A stretch of 64,000 nucleotides of DNA from Pseudanabaena sp. FACHB-2040 (GCF_014696715.1 NZ_JACJQO010000005.1:930001-994000), one strand, 5' to 3'. Shown: positions 8,981-17,954, counted from the first letter of the stretch. Notes: generated from the letters alone by a model not told the origin. Numbers and translations: made by a program.

Positions 8981-10540
8981 ATGCAGGATGCAGACATAGT
9001 TGTGATTGGCGGCGGCATTGGTGGGCTAGTGGCAGCGGGGTTGCTGGCCCGTTATGGTCGCCAGGTTATTGTCTGTGAAAGCCATTCAGTGCCGGGTGGG
9101 GCGGCTCATGACTTTACCCGTAGCGGCTTTCGGTTTGACTCGGGGCCTTCGTTTTACTGTGGGTTGAGCGATCCCAACTCTCTCAACCCGGTGCGGCAGG
9201 TGCTAGCGGTGCTGGGGGAGTCGATTGAGGCTATTCCCTACGATCCGCTGGGCTATTACCACCTGCCGGAGGGCACGCTGCCGATCTATGGCAACGGTGA
9301 GCAGTATAGGCGTGCGATCGCACAGTTTAGCCCCCAGGGAGCCAAAGAACTGGCCGACTTAGAGCGGCGCTTTTTGGGCCTGTACGAAGCCCTGCGGGGA
9401 GTGCCACTGCTGGCTCTGCGCTCAGACTGGCAACTACTGCCGCTGCTGCTGCGCCGCTATCCCCAACAGCTGCTCAAGCTGCTGCCCCAGCTGCCCCTAC
9501 TGGGAGCCTCTGCCGGACAGGTGCTAGACCAGAGCGTGCGCGATCCTTGGGTACGACGGCTGTTTGACCTAGAGTGCTTTCTGCTCTCAGGCATGAAAGC
9601 CCATGAAACCGTAGCGCCAGAAATGGCCTTTATGTTTGGTGAGCGCCATGCCTCAGTGGTGGACTACCCGGTGGGCGGCAGCGGGGCCATCATTGCCGCC
9701 CTAGTGCGAGGACTGGAGCGGTGGGGGGGTGAGCTGCGGCTCAATGCCCACGTTGAGCAAATTCTAGTGGAATCAGGCCGGGTCGCTGGGGTGCGGCTGC
9801 GGCAAGGAGAAGTGCTGCGGGCCCCGATCGTAATTTCCAACGCGACTGTATGGGACACCCTAACTCAGCTGCTTAAGCCAGAGGACGTACCCGCCGAGTA
9901 TCGCCAGTCATCGCTACAGACGCCAGCGGTAAACAGCTTTATGCATCTGCACTTGGGGATTCGTTCTGAGGGGCTAGAAGATTTGGCTGTTCATCATGTG
10001 GTGCTGCACGATGGCGATCGCGATCTCACAGAGCCGGGCAACACCTGCATGATTTCTATCCCCTCGGTGCTGGATCCGTCCCTGGCCCCGCCGGGGCACC
10101 ATGTTATCCACGCCTATACTCTGGAACCTTGGGTCGGCTGGCGGCGCGATCGCACCTACAAGCAGCGTAAGCGTGAGCGGGCAGAACCTCTCTATCGGGC
10201 TCTAGAGCGGGTGATTCCAGACTTGCGATCGCCCCAGTTTGCGGGAGAATCGCGCGTAGTGCTAGAGCTAATCGGTACGCCGCTAACTCACCAGCGATAT
10301 CTCAGGCGCTATCGGGGGACCTATGGCCCGGCCATTGCAGCGGGTCAGGGGGTGTTTCCTGGCTGCGTCACACCGATTGCCGGCCTGTATCGAGTGGGAG
10401 ACTCGACCCGGCCTGGAATTGGAGTGCCTGCGGTCGCCGCTTCGGGCATTCTGTGCGCTAACTCATTGGTGTCGGCTGCACAGTCTTGGGGTTTGGTGAG
10501 CGACTTGGCAGCAGGGGCAGCGGCAATGGGCAGCCGCTGA
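8981..10540 (+). CDS. CrtISO-like FAD-dependent oxidoreductase
   Basis: Flavoprotein of the phytoene desaturase/carotenoid isomerase superfamily, 519 residues. The FAD-binding dinucleotide fold is at the start (VVIGGGIGGLVAAGLLARYG), followed by PGGAAHDFTRSGFRFDSGPS, a family feature. The C-terminal FAD segment reads YRVGDSTRPGIGVPAVAASG. These motifs are closest to CrtISO and retinol-saturase-like proteins; the substrate could be a carotenoid or another polyene, and the true crtH gene may lie elsewhere. Its 3' end overlaps the convergent lipoprotein gene by 196 bp. Confidence 0.8.
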   Translation: MQDADIVVIGGGIGGLVAAGLLARYGRQVIVCESHSVPGGAAHDFTRSGFRFDSGPSFYCGLSDPNSLNPVRQVLAVLGESIEAIPYDPLGYYHLPEGTLPIYGNGEQYRRAIAQFSPQGAKELADLERRFLGLYEALRGVPLLALRSDWQLLPLLLRRYPQQLLKLLPQLPLLGASAGQVLDQSVRDPWVRRLFDLECFLLSGMKAHETVAPEMAFMFGERHASVVDYPVGGSGAIIAALVRGLERWGGELRLNAHVEQILVESGRVAGVRLRQGEVLRAPIVISNATVWDTLTQLLKPEDVPAEYRQSSLQTPAVNSFMHLHLGIRSEGLEDLAVHHVVLHDGDRDLTEPGNTCMISIPSVLDPSLAPPGHHVIHAYTLEPWVGWRRDRTYKQRKRERAEPLYRALERVIPDLRSPQFAGESRVVLELIGTPLTHQRYLRRYRGTYGPAIAAGQGVFPGCVTPIAGLYRVGDSTRPGIGVPAVAASGILCANSLVSAAQSWGLVSDLAAGAAAMGSR

Positions 10541-11868
10541 TTGAGGTTAACAGCCCTAGGCGATGACGATGCTGCAGGCAGGTCTTCGGTAGCTTCTTCA
10601 CAGCGGGCGGGCGCTTGAGTCGAGGGCCGCGCTGTCAGCGGCAGCCTCTCCTGGAGGGGCAGGCTGTCAGGGAAAACCGCTTGTCTCAACGCCACCGACA
10701 GAGGCCGATTAATGGTTTGGCGAGCGTCAGAGGCAGCCGTTGAACTGTGAGCCTCTCCTGCGGCGGGTAAGATGGGGCCTGGCACCTCAGATGTAGAGAA
10801 GTGAGGCATTGCCTCGCCATGAATGGTGGGTGTGAGGGTGGCCGGAGCGACAGTGGCCGGGGGCACCAGAAAGGGATTGATCCCAGAAGACTGGTGAGGC
10901 AGACTGACGGGTTGGGTTGGAGCCGTGGCGGTTTGGGCTGCTGTCTGCCTGCCTGCGGGGCTCTCGGAGCGCAGCAAATTGGGGCTCACCTCGCTCTGGC
11001 GGGCGGGAGCGGCCGGGGCAGCCTGACTCGTCTCTGATGAAATGGTGCCCATTGAGCTGATGTGTCTCCCCGGCTGCACTGCTGGGTCAACGGCAGCGGT
11101 TACAGGCTGCAAGGAAAGGCCGTTGGGCCGCGCAGCTAGGACTTGCGAGCGATGGGGCGGAGTTTCCCGGGTTGCTGGGGTGATGGCGGTAGGTGCAGTC
11201 GCAACAGTGCTTTGGTTGACCGAAGCAGTGACAGCACTAGTGGGGGCACTACCGACTGCTCCGTTACTCGCAGGCTGCCGAACTGGCTGTAGAGGCGCAC
11301 CAGGGCTGGGGGCTTGTGAGGGCGTTAGAGGCGCTTGATAGGTTGATGTGGGTTCTAGAGGGCGGGCAGCCAGGTCTGGCAGCGCTGCTTCAGGCTGGGC
11401 AGCTGCTGGAGGCTGGGGCAGGGTGGAGCTGGCCTGAGCCTGGGGCGGCTGTGGCTGCACGCGACTGGGGGTGGCGGCGCTGGGGCGCACAGCAATTTGG
11501 GGCAGGGTGGGCCGATCCTGACGACTAAAGGAGGGGCCTGGCTGCAGTCGAGGCGTGGTGCTGGCGCGCCGGGTTCGAATTTGATTAAGATTTTGCTGGA
11601 GTAAGGCCTGAGCCTGAGTCGAAGGGCGAGGGCGCGCTGTGAGATCGATACTTTCTGTTTTAGGTTGGGAAACGATACTTTCTGTTTCGGGTTGAGAAAC
11701 GGTCTTTTCTACCCGCCGCTCTAGTGTGTCCTGCTGTTTTTCGATGATGGAGTCATTGCCTTCTGGAGAAGGACCCTCCTTAACCAGGTCTTGGGTGACC
11801 TGTTGATTTGCTGTGCAGGCGGCAAGAGTAACCAGAGTACCGCAGGAAGCAAGCGCCCAAACACGCAT
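10345..11868 (-). CDS. Proline/glutamine-rich lipoprotein, function unknown
   Basis: A 507-residue ORF starting MRVWALASCGTLVTLAACTAN: a signal peptide with lipobox LAAC, so probably a lipoprotein anchored in the outer or plasma membrane. The remainder is low complexity, rich in Pro, Ala, Ser, Thr and Gln, with recurring short blocks such as TARPRPSTQA, SLPLQ and LAARP, suggesting a disordered wall- or surface-associated spacer. Two 27-bp tandem repeats at 11646-11699 encode two versions of the block around ESIVSQP. No catalytic domain is visible. Its last 196 bp run antisense through the oxidoreductase gene, so the true C-terminus may be shorter in related strains. The lipobox and length make it likely to be real. 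Confidence 0.6.
   Translation of the reverse strand: MRVWALASCGTLVTLAACTANQQVTQDLVKEGPSPEGNDSIIEKQQDTLERRVEKTVSQPETESIVSQPKTESIDLTARPRPSTQAQALLQQNLNQIRTRRASTTPRLQPGPSFSRQDRPTLPQIAVRPSAATPSRVQPQPPQAQASSTLPQPPAAAQPEAALPDLAARPLEPTSTYQAPLTPSQAPSPGAPLQPVRQPASNGAVGSAPTSAVTASVNQSTVATAPTAITPATRETPPHRSQVLAARPNGLSLQPVTAAVDPAVQPGRHISSMGTISSETSQAAPAAPARQSEVSPNLLRSESPAGRQTAAQTATAPTQPVSLPHQSSGINPFLVPPATVAPATLTPTIHGEAMPHFSTSEVPGPILPAAGEAHSSTAASDARQTINRPLSVALRQAVFPDSLPLQERLPLTARPSTQAPARCEEATEDLPAASSSPRAVNLNQRLPIAAAPAAKSLTKPQDCAADTNELAHRMPEAATAGTPIPGRVESPTRYRPAIGVTQPGNTP
11646..11699. repeat. 27-bp in-frame tandem duplication in the lipoprotein gene
   Basis: Two adjacent 27-bp copies, 11646-11672 and 11673-11699, differ at only a few positions (for example TTTTAGG against TTTCGGG). 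Each encodes nine residues around (V/I)SQPxTESI. This is a recent duplication in a low-complexity coding region. Confidence 0.85.
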
Positions 11869-12091
11869 AAAATCAAACTCCGTGATTGACAGAGGACTCA
11901 GACGAACAGATCAATTCCCTTTACAAAGAAAGACGAAGATTATCAGGCTTAAGTTCATGAAGATTCTGTAGAGAATACCTTTGCCTTTTTCCTAAACCTT
12001 TTTAGGGTGCTGTTGAGCAGCTGGGAAAGACACTCTGCGCGAAGATAGGAAAGTCTGGTTTTACCTTCATTATCTACCCTCGAGGCAATCT

Positions 12092-13000
12092 GTGATCGAC
12101 TCTATACTGGCTGTTCAAGGAGAGCTGGCGGCCTTGACAGCCGCTTTTTTGTGGGCAGCCTCAGCGGTGATTTTTGGCCGCTTAGGGAAGTTTCTCTCAC
12201 CCTTGGTGCTGAATATTACCAAAGGGCTGATAGCTCTCGTATTTATCAGTTTAACGCTGAGCCTGCAACAGCGCCAGACCACCGGGCTAGGCCAAGGAGA
12301 AGTTGTCCTACTGCTGGCCAGCGGGGTAATCGGCATTGGTTTGGGCGATACCGCTTATTTTGCCGCTCTCAATCACCTAGGGCCACGTCGGGCCTTGCTG
12401 ATGGAAACCCTAGCTCCACCCTTGTCGGCGGTGCTGGCCCTATTTTTTTTACAGGAACAGCTCTCGCTGCAGGCCTGGACTGGAATTTTACTGACGCTGA
12501 TCGGAGTGTGCTGGGTAGTTTCAGAGCGGGTGCCAACGGCCCATCAGCCCATCGGGGGTGAGCTGGGGCGCGGTATTTTCTATGGCGGCATGGCGGCCAT
12601 CGGGCAGGCGGCTGGCGCAGTCATGTCGCGGGCGGCCTTGGCAAATACGGCGGTGGACCCGCTGTGGAGTACGCTGCTGCGGTTAGGGGGCGGCCTGGTG
12701 ATCATGGTGGGGATGCTGGCTAGCCAAGGCAATCTTGTGCCCCGGCTGCAGCCGCTACGGTCGGGGCGGCTATTAGGGCTGGTTGCGATCGCAGCCTTTT
12801 TCGGCACTTACCTGGGCATCTGGCTGCAGCAAACGGCGCTAAAGTTTGCCCCCACCGGCATTGCCCAGGCTCTAATTTCTACCAGTCCCCTATTTATCCT
12901 GCCGATTGCAGCTTTGTTGGGAGAACGCATTAGTTTTCGGGCGGTTCTGGGGGTCTTAGTCACCTTGGGCGGCATCTGGCTGCTGGTGGGCTATCGCTAA
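12092..13000 (+). CDS. EamA/DMT family transporter
   Basis: Ten-helix membrane protein of the drug/metabolite transporter superfamily, 302 residues, with two EamA repeats. The first (about 8-135) includes LTAAFLWAASAVIFGRLGK and the second (about 155-300) includes FYGGMAAIGQAAGAVMSRAA and GIWLLVGYR at the end. EamA proteins export amino acids or other metabolites; the substrate cannot be inferred. The start is GTG at 12092. A second, distantly similar EamA gene lies at 39260-40159. Confidence 0.85.
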   Translation: MIDSILAVQGELAALTAAFLWAASAVIFGRLGKFLSPLVLNITKGLIALVFISLTLSLQQRQTTGLGQGEVVLLLASGVIGIGLGDTAYFAALNHLGPRRALLMETLAPPLSAVLALFFLQEQLSLQAWTGILLTLIGVCWVVSERVPTAHQPIGGELGRGIFYGGMAAIGQAAGAVMSRAALANTAVDPLWSTLLRLGGGLVIMVGMLASQGNLVPRLQPLRSGRLLGLVAIAAFFGTYLGIWLQQTALKFAPTGIAQALISTSPLFILPIAALLGERISFRAVLGVLVTLGGIWLLVGYR

Positions 13001-13104
13001 GCGAGCCCATCCGGCAGAATAGTTTTAAGCCCAGTGCTGGAGCAAGGGCCACGTATCTTTCAAGCCAGCGTTTACTCTAGAGTCAAGCCTGTTCACGCAT
13101 TTCT

Positions 13105-14682
13105 ATGGCTTCTATTCTGGATCCGGCCATTCCTGTCAAAATTACCAAGATGAAGGCTCGGGTGTGCTGGCAGCACCCAGCCATTCGCGATCGCAAAATC
13201 GATCAAACCCGCCTAGCGCTAGAAACCCCTGACTCAGACCAGAGCGAATTTTCCTTTTTGGTCATTGGCGACAGCGGCTCGGGGCCTCATACCGACTACA
13301 ATCCCCAGCGGCGAATAGCCCAAGCCATGCTGCCCCATCTGCAGGATTGCCGCTTCTTGCTGCACACAGGTGATGTGGTGTACCAAGTCGGCTCCAGCGA
13401 GCAATATCCCCAGAACTTCATTGAGCCCTACCGGGAGTGGCTGGTCGGCGGTGAACGTCCAGAGAGGATCGCCTACGACAAGATGGTGTTTCAATTTCCT
13501 TTTTTGGCGGTCCCTGGCAATCACGACTACTACAATCTGCCCTGGGCCTATGGCCTGTTGACTCAGGTCATGCGACCCCTGCGGCGATTGTTGGGAACCA
13601 ACCTCAATCCCAATATTGGCTGGCACGGCTCCCACGAAGGCGACGCTTACGCCCGAGCTTTCCTAGATTACCTAAAAGCCATCCCGCCCGAGCAGCTGCC
13701 GGCCCACCTCGATGCGCACTACACCGGCCAAACTGAAACCGGGCGCTGCCTCCAGTACCGAGTAGGAGAGTTTACCCGCCTGCCCAACCGCTACTACAGC
13801 TTTCGCTCTGGCGGCATCGACTTTTTTGCCCTCGACTCCAGCACCTTTAATGCGCCTTCGCCACTGCCCCAAGGGCCGTTGGGCTCTGACTACCGCCACC
13901 TACTGCGTTCCCAGCGAGAGGCAGTTGAGGCAGAAAAACGGGCAGTCGTAGAAGAAGCGATTCAGCTTAGAGAGCAAGCACCCCACGCCCAAGAGCGGCT
14001 CGATGACCTGCAGGGCAAGATTGAGCAGCTTGATGAGGTGCTGCTTGATATTGAAAAGCAGTTAACCGCCTCGCCCATGATGTCGATTGATGCGGAGCAG
14101 CTGCTCTGGCTGAAGGACTCTCTAGTGAGCTCTTGGCGCAACCCTGAGGTGCGAGGGCGAGTGCTGTTTTTCCATCACCCGCCCTACGTGACTGAGGTGA
14201 CTAAGTGGCATCAGGGGCAAACCCTGGCAGTACGCCATCACCTGCGCTGGGTTTTGAACGAAGCGACTAAGGAACTAGGAAGAGAAGCCGGGGATCGGCC
14301 CGTGGTCGATCTGGTTCTCTGCGGCCATGCCCATTGCTTTGAGTATCTCAGAACCTTAGATACTGGCCATGCCGACTCCCATATCAACTGGCTGGTCTGT
14401 GGCGGCAGCGGCCTCAGCCTGCGGCGGCAGCGGCCCGACGGGCCAGAGCTGTTCGAAACCTTTCTAGGCGCAGACAGACAAACCTCAGAAAGTCGGCTGG
14501 TGGCCAAATCTCAGCTGTACATGGGCCTGATCGGCCATAAAAGCGAACGCCGCAGACCCTATTCCTTCTTACGCATCGACGTTAAAGCCGGGACACCGCC
14601 TCGCTTTGAGGTGAAGCTGCACGTCTCAGAGCGGTATCACCAAGACTGGGAGGAGTATGCCTTAGATCCCCTGATGCTTTGA
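13105..14682 (+). CDS. Metallophosphoesterase with coiled-coil insert
   Basis: Calcineurin-like metallophosphoesterase of 525 residues. All blocks of the dimetal centre are present: GDSGSG (55-60), HTGDVVY (about 87-93), PGNHDYYN (137-144), FFHHPPY (about 353) and LCGHAHCFEY (about 411). A charged helical insert lies between the GNHD and HHPP blocks (EAVEAEKRAVVEEAIQLREQ onward), predicted to form a coiled coil. There is no signal peptide, so a cytoplasmic role is likely. The closest general type is the purple-acid-phosphatase-like metallophosphoesterase; the substrate is unknown. It lies 180 bp upstream of the two-gene membrane pair at 14863-16172. Confidence 0.83.
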   Translation: MASILDPAIPVKITKMKARVCWQHPAIRDRKIDQTRLALETPDSDQSEFSFLVIGDSGSGPHTDYNPQRRIAQAMLPHLQDCRFLLHTGDVVYQVGSSEQYPQNFIEPYREWLVGGERPERIAYDKMVFQFPFLAVPGNHDYYNLPWAYGLLTQVMRPLRRLLGTNLNPNIGWHGSHEGDAYARAFLDYLKAIPPEQLPAHLDAHYTGQTETGRCLQYRVGEFTRLPNRYYSFRSGGIDFFALDSSTFNAPSPLPQGPLGSDYRHLLRSQREAVEAEKRAVVEEAIQLREQAPHAQERLDDLQGKIEQLDEVLLDIEKQLTASPMMSIDAEQLLWLKDSLVSSWRNPEVRGRVLFFHHPPYVTEVTKWHQGQTLAVRHHLRWVLNEATKELGREAGDRPVVDLVLCGHAHCFEYLRTLDTGHADSHINWLVCGGSGLSLRRQRPDGPELFETFLGADRQTSESRLVAKSQLYMGLIGHKSERRRPYSFLRIDVKAGTPPRFEVKLHVSERYHQDWEEYALDPLML

Positions 14683-14862
14683 GCCTCCTGAGGTTCTAAG
14701 CAATGGTTTGCCCGAACCGCCAGCCCCTGCAAGCATGGACTGGCTACAAACATACCTGAGGCAGACGCTACTGCGGGGATCAACTGGTTAACCTGTTCTT
14801 TACCTGAATGGGCAGTTCGTCTGCTCAGGGTCTGCTCAGATCGGCTCTCAAAGACGGGTTCT

Positions 14863-15756
14863 ATGGCAAGGCGTATTGTTTTTCCGACTGCCCAGGCGTG
14901 GCAGTTTGAGCTAGAGGATTTCATTCGAGGTATATCCGGCGGTTTTTTGTTTGGCATTCCGCTGCTCTACACCATGGAAGCCTGGTGGATTGGGTCAATT
15001 ACTGAACCGCCGCAGATGCTGGCCTTACTGGGGGTGACCTATCTGATTGTGTTTCTGCTAAACCGGACAGACGGCTTTCGGCAGGTGCGGCCAGACTCGG
15101 TTCGGCAGGCGGCGATGGATAGTGTGGAGGCACTTGCGATCGCAGTTTTCTGCGCCGTTTTGATGCTGATTTTGCTGCGCCAAATCACGCCCTCAACGCC
15201 TCTCAATGAAGCCGTTGGCAAAATTGTCATAGAGGGCATGCCCTTTGCCCTGGGAGTTGCCCTAGCCCGTTCGATTCTGCAAGAGGAGGATGAACCCGAT
15301 ACCCACTCTGATGCGTTGGATTGTTCGCCACCCCCGCCCCCACCCCCACACGAGGTAGCCAAGGAACTGCTGAAGGACGTTGGAGCCACGCTGGTTGGGG
15401 CCATTATTATCGGCTTTAGTATCGCGCCCACCGATGAAATTCCCATGCTAGAAGCGGCGATTTCGCCCCTCTGGCTGCTGGCGCTGCTTCTTGTTTCCCT
15501 GGTGCTGTCTTACTGCATCGTGTTTGTAGCGGGGTTCACTGCCCAGCGGCAGCGGCGGCAGCAAATCGGGCTGTTTCAGCGCCCGCTGACAGAAACGGTG
15601 CTCACCTACCTAGTGTCGCTGCTGACGGCAGCCTGTATGCTGTGGTTTTTTCACCGGCTAGGCTTGCGCGACCCCTGGTTCCTCTGGTTTAAAGAAACTC
15701 TAATTTTGGGCCTGCCTGCCACCCTAGGCGGAGCCGCCGGACGGTTAGTTCTATGA
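14863..15756 (+). CDS. TIGR02587 (DUF2391) family membrane protein
   Basis: Integral membrane protein, 297 residues, with about seven to eight hydrophobic helices. N-terminal FELEDFIRGISGGFLFGIPLLY and the later GATLVGAIIIGFSIAPTDEIP are characteristic of the TIGR02587/DUF2391 family as I know it. A cytoplasmic loop of seven consecutive prolines (SPPPPPPPHEV, about residues 154-164) is distinctive. Function is unknown. Its stop overlaps the next start by four bases (ATGA at 15753-15756), so the two genes are translationally coupled. Confidence 0.8.
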   Translation: MARRIVFPTAQAWQFELEDFIRGISGGFLFGIPLLYTMEAWWIGSITEPPQMLALLGVTYLIVFLLNRTDGFRQVRPDSVRQAAMDSVEALAIAVFCAVLMLILLRQITPSTPLNEAVGKIVIEGMPFALGVALARSILQEEDEPDTHSDALDCSPPPPPPPHEVAKELLKDVGATLVGAIIIGFSIAPTDEIPMLEAAISPLWLLALLLVSLVLSYCIVFVAGFTAQRQRRQQIGLFQRPLTETVLTYLVSLLTAACMLWFFHRLGLRDPWFLWFKETLILGLPATLGGAAGRLVL

Positions 15757-16172
15757 AACCTATTTCCCAAACAAAATCACCCCGTCGCCAGCGACCGCTG
15801 CACATCTCTGCAGAAGTCGTGACGTTTGCGATCGCTTCTCTCATCGTTGCCATTCTAGTGGGCCTAGTGCTCTTTATCTGGGCTACCCAGAGCAACGAAG
15901 ACCCCATTCTCGCCGTCAACCGCAACGGCGACGTCCACGCCGAACGGGGCTATTACTACGTGCCCTTTAGCGTCACCAACGTCGGGGGTGGCACTGCAGA
16001 AGCCGTAGAAGTTGTGGCCGAGCTGCGCCGCAACGGCGAAATCGAAGAAGAAGGCCAGCAGCAGATCGACTTCCTCTCCAGCCAGGAAGAACAGGAGGGC
16101 GTCTTTATCTTCGAGCACGACCCAGGGCAGGGGGAGCTGACTCTGCGGGCGTCGGGGTATCGGTTGCCATAA
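15753..16172 (+). CDS. TIGR02588 family protein
   Basis: A 139-residue protein with one N-terminal membrane helix (ASLIVAILVGLVLFIWATQS, about 29-48) and a small beta-rich extracytoplasmic domain with RNGDVHAERGYYYVPFSVTN and GGTAEAVEVVAELR. This matches the TIGR02588 family, found next to TIGR02587 genes in several bacteria. The four-base overlap with the preceding gene suggests the two products form one membrane complex. Function is unknown. Confidence 0.8.
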   Translation: MKPISQTKSPRRQRPLHISAEVVTFAIASLIVAILVGLVLFIWATQSNEDPILAVNRNGDVHAERGYYYVPFSVTNVGGGTAEAVEVVAELRRNGEIEEEGQQQIDFLSSQEEQEGVFIFEHDPGQGELTLRASGYRLP

Positions 16173-16210
16173 GACTGGCGGGGAAAGGCCGCGTCCCTCC
16201 TACGTCTCTC

Positions 16211-17083
16211 TTAATAGGAAGTAATCAACAGCTCCGTAATCTTCCCCCGACGACAAGCTTTAGAGTTAATCGCTCTAGTGGCCTGGATCGTGTGGATGTT
16301 AAATCCGGCGTAAAGGTCTCGAATGAAGGGACAGTCGGAATTGGAGAGCATCACCTGGACACCGCGCTCGGCTAGGGTAGCAAACACCTGGCTAAGCTGC
16401 TCTTGGTCGGCTGTGGTGAAGCCGTAGCGACTGTAGCCTGTAAAGTTGCTGGTGGCGCTGATGGGATAGTAGGGAGGGTCGAAGTAGACAAGGTCGTAGC
16501 GGCTGGTGGCTCGCTGTAAAACGAAGTCAAAAGATGCCTGCCTTATATGGGCTGACTGTAGGGCCAAAGCTGCCGATCTGAGCAGGTCTGGGTCACAAAT
16601 TGCTGGTTTTTTGTAGCGACCCATCGGCACATTAAAGTGCCCCTTGGAGTTTTCCCGATATAGGCCGTTGTAGCAAGTTTTGTTTAAATAAATTAGTCGG
16701 GCGGCGCGCTGCACCGAGCAACTTAACTCGGTTTGCGATCGCACTGCATAGTAATGCGTTTGGCTGTGCTGCTGCCTGTGTTCCTGGAGTAGCGCAATCA
16801 GGTCTTCTACCTGGTTGCGCACACACTGATAGACATTGACCAATTCAGGATTGATATCGGCCAAAACGGCGGTGCGAAAACGGCCCGTCAGGTGGAAGAA
16901 AATTGCGCCTCCCCCTAAGAAAGGCTCGTAATAGGTATCAAACGACTTGGGAAAGTAGGGGTAGTACTGCTCTAAAAGCCGCCCTTTACCGCCTGCCCAC
17001 TTAAGGAAGGGACGGGGCCAGGTCTGAGTCGAGAGGGCAGCAATCACCATGATGGCGTCGAGAGAATTGTAGGGACGACCCAT
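16211..17083 (-). CDS. dam: DNA adenine methylase (D12 class, Dam/DmtA-like)
   Basis: N6-adenine DNA methyltransferase, 290 residues. Motif X FLKWAGGK (26-33), SAM-binding motif I EPFLGGGAIFF (53-63) and catalytic motif IV DPPYYP (202-207) are all intact and in Dam order. No restriction endonuclease gene adjoins, so it is a solitary methylase. By family, GATC is the most likely target, as for the cyanobacterial DmtA enzymes. GATC lies inside the HIP1 octamer that is dense here. The start is uncertain: ATG 17083 is immediately behind GGGGAG, and ATG 17050 (MVIAAL) is an alternative that would still keep motif X. Confidence 0.88.
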   Translation of the reverse strand: MGRPYNSLDAIMVIAALSTQTWPRPFLKWAGGKGRLLEQYYPYFPKSFDTYYEPFLGGGAIFFHLTGRFRTAVLADINPELVNVYQCVRNQVEDLIALLQEHRQQHSQTHYYAVRSQTELSCSVQRAARLIYLNKTCYNGLYRENSKGHFNVPMGRYKKPAICDPDLLRSAALALQSAHIRQASFDFVLQRATSRYDLVYFDPPYYPISATSNFTGYSRYGFTTADQEQLSQVFATLAERGVQVMLSNSDCPFIRDLYAGFNIHTIQATRAINSKACRRGKITELLITSY

Positions 17084-17193
17084 CTCCCCCTGTGGAGATC
17101 AAGATCAAATGTACGCGTCTGTTGAAACTCACTATATCAAAAGCTTGAGAAAGCGGGGTTTTTTCGTCGTAGGCTAGGATATTGAAAAGGTTA

Positions 17194-17216
17194 AATCCTG
17201 TTTTTTTGGCAGGATT
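17194..17216 (+). other. Hairpin upstream of the Ycf33-like gene
   Basis: A perfect 7-bp inverted repeat AATCCTG / CAGGATT closes a loop containing seven T residues. It lies 37 bp before the ATG of the DUF751 gene, so it is probably in the 5' leader. The function is unknown; it could influence translation or be incidental. Confidence 0.35.
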
Positions 17217-17252
17217 GCTCTCTCAAATTGCTAGGGAACGCTGGCCTGATCC

Positions 17253-17456
17253 ATGAAAGAATTTTTTGAAAACGTCATTCGCTATCCGCGCTACCTCATC
17301 TCGTTCACGCTGGGGATTCTCTTCAACGCAATTCAGCCCCTTGTTCCTCTGCTGCAGCGGCCTACGACGGCAGTTGCGCTGATTGGAGCCTTGGTGGCAG
17401 GATTTTTATTTCTCACCTTTACCCTGCGGGCAATGCTGGGCCTCAACATTGCTTAA
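17253..17456 (+). CDS. DUF751 (Ycf33-like) small membrane protein
   Basis: A 67-residue protein starting MKEFFENVIRYPRYLISF, the signature of the DUF751/Ycf33 family, known from cyanobacteria and plastids only. Two hydrophobic helices are visible (about 15-33 and 43-60). It presumably sits in the thylakoid or plasma membrane; the role is unknown, with a photosynthesis link inferred only from its taxonomic distribution. It is 43 bp upstream of rbfA on the same strand. Confidence 0.85.
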   Translation: MKEFFENVIRYPRYLISFTLGILFNAIQPLVPLLQRPTTAVALIGALVAGFLFLTFTLRAMLGLNIA

Positions 17457-17499
17457 GCTGAAGCTGTGAACGGCGATAACGCCTGAAAGGAGAAACAAT

Positions 17500-17952
17500 A
17501 TGCCTAATGACCGTCGGATGGCGCGAGTAGCGTCACTGATCAAACGGGAAGTAAGCCAAATGCTGGTAGACGGCATCAAAGATGACCGGGTAGGGGCAGG
17601 GATGGTCAGCGTCACCGACGTAGATGTTTCGGGCGATCTGCAGCACGCCAAGATCTTTGTCAGTATCTACGGCACTGATGAGGCCCGAGCCGAGACGATG
17701 GAGGGGCTTGGTGCGGCAACGGGCTTTGTGCGCAGTGAGATAGGCAAGCGCATTCGTCTGCGCCGTACGCCTGAAATCTTGTTTAAGGAAGACCGCTCGG
17801 TAGAACGCGGCACCCAAGTGCTGTCGCTGCTAAATCAGCTGAGCCAAGAGCGGGCTGAAAAGGGCGATCCAGACCTGGAGAGCGATGCTGAAAACGGCCT
17901 ACAAGACAGCGGCGGCACAGAAGAGGACTTGTTCCTGAGCGAGGAAGAGTAG
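17500..17952 (+). CDS. rbfA: Ribosome-binding factor A
   Basis: KH-like protein that helps maturation of the 30S subunit and 16S rRNA 5' end. The 150 residues begin [20 protein letters not shown] and include [23 protein letters not shown] and [18 protein letters not shown] text ([16 protein letters not shown]), all characteristic. The acidic tail after residue 115 ([20 protein letters not shown]) is typical of cyanobacterial forms. A strong AAGGAG lies 7 bases before the ATG. Two bases separate its stop from the next gene, implying an operon. Confidence 0.93.
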   Translation: MPNDRRMARVASLIKREVSQMLVDGIKDDRVGAGMVSVTDVDVSGDLQHAKIFVSIYGTDEARAETMEGLGAATGFVRSEIGKRIRLRRTPEILFKEDRSVERGTQVLSLLNQLSQERAEKGDPDLESDAENGLQDSGGTEEDLFLSEEE

Positions 17953-17954
17953 CC

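Noticed and set aside
11042-11338. Antisense ORFs in the lipoprotein gene (Gly/Ala-rich)
   Set aside because: They arise from the complement of Pro/Ala/Gln codons; no start signals or motifs.
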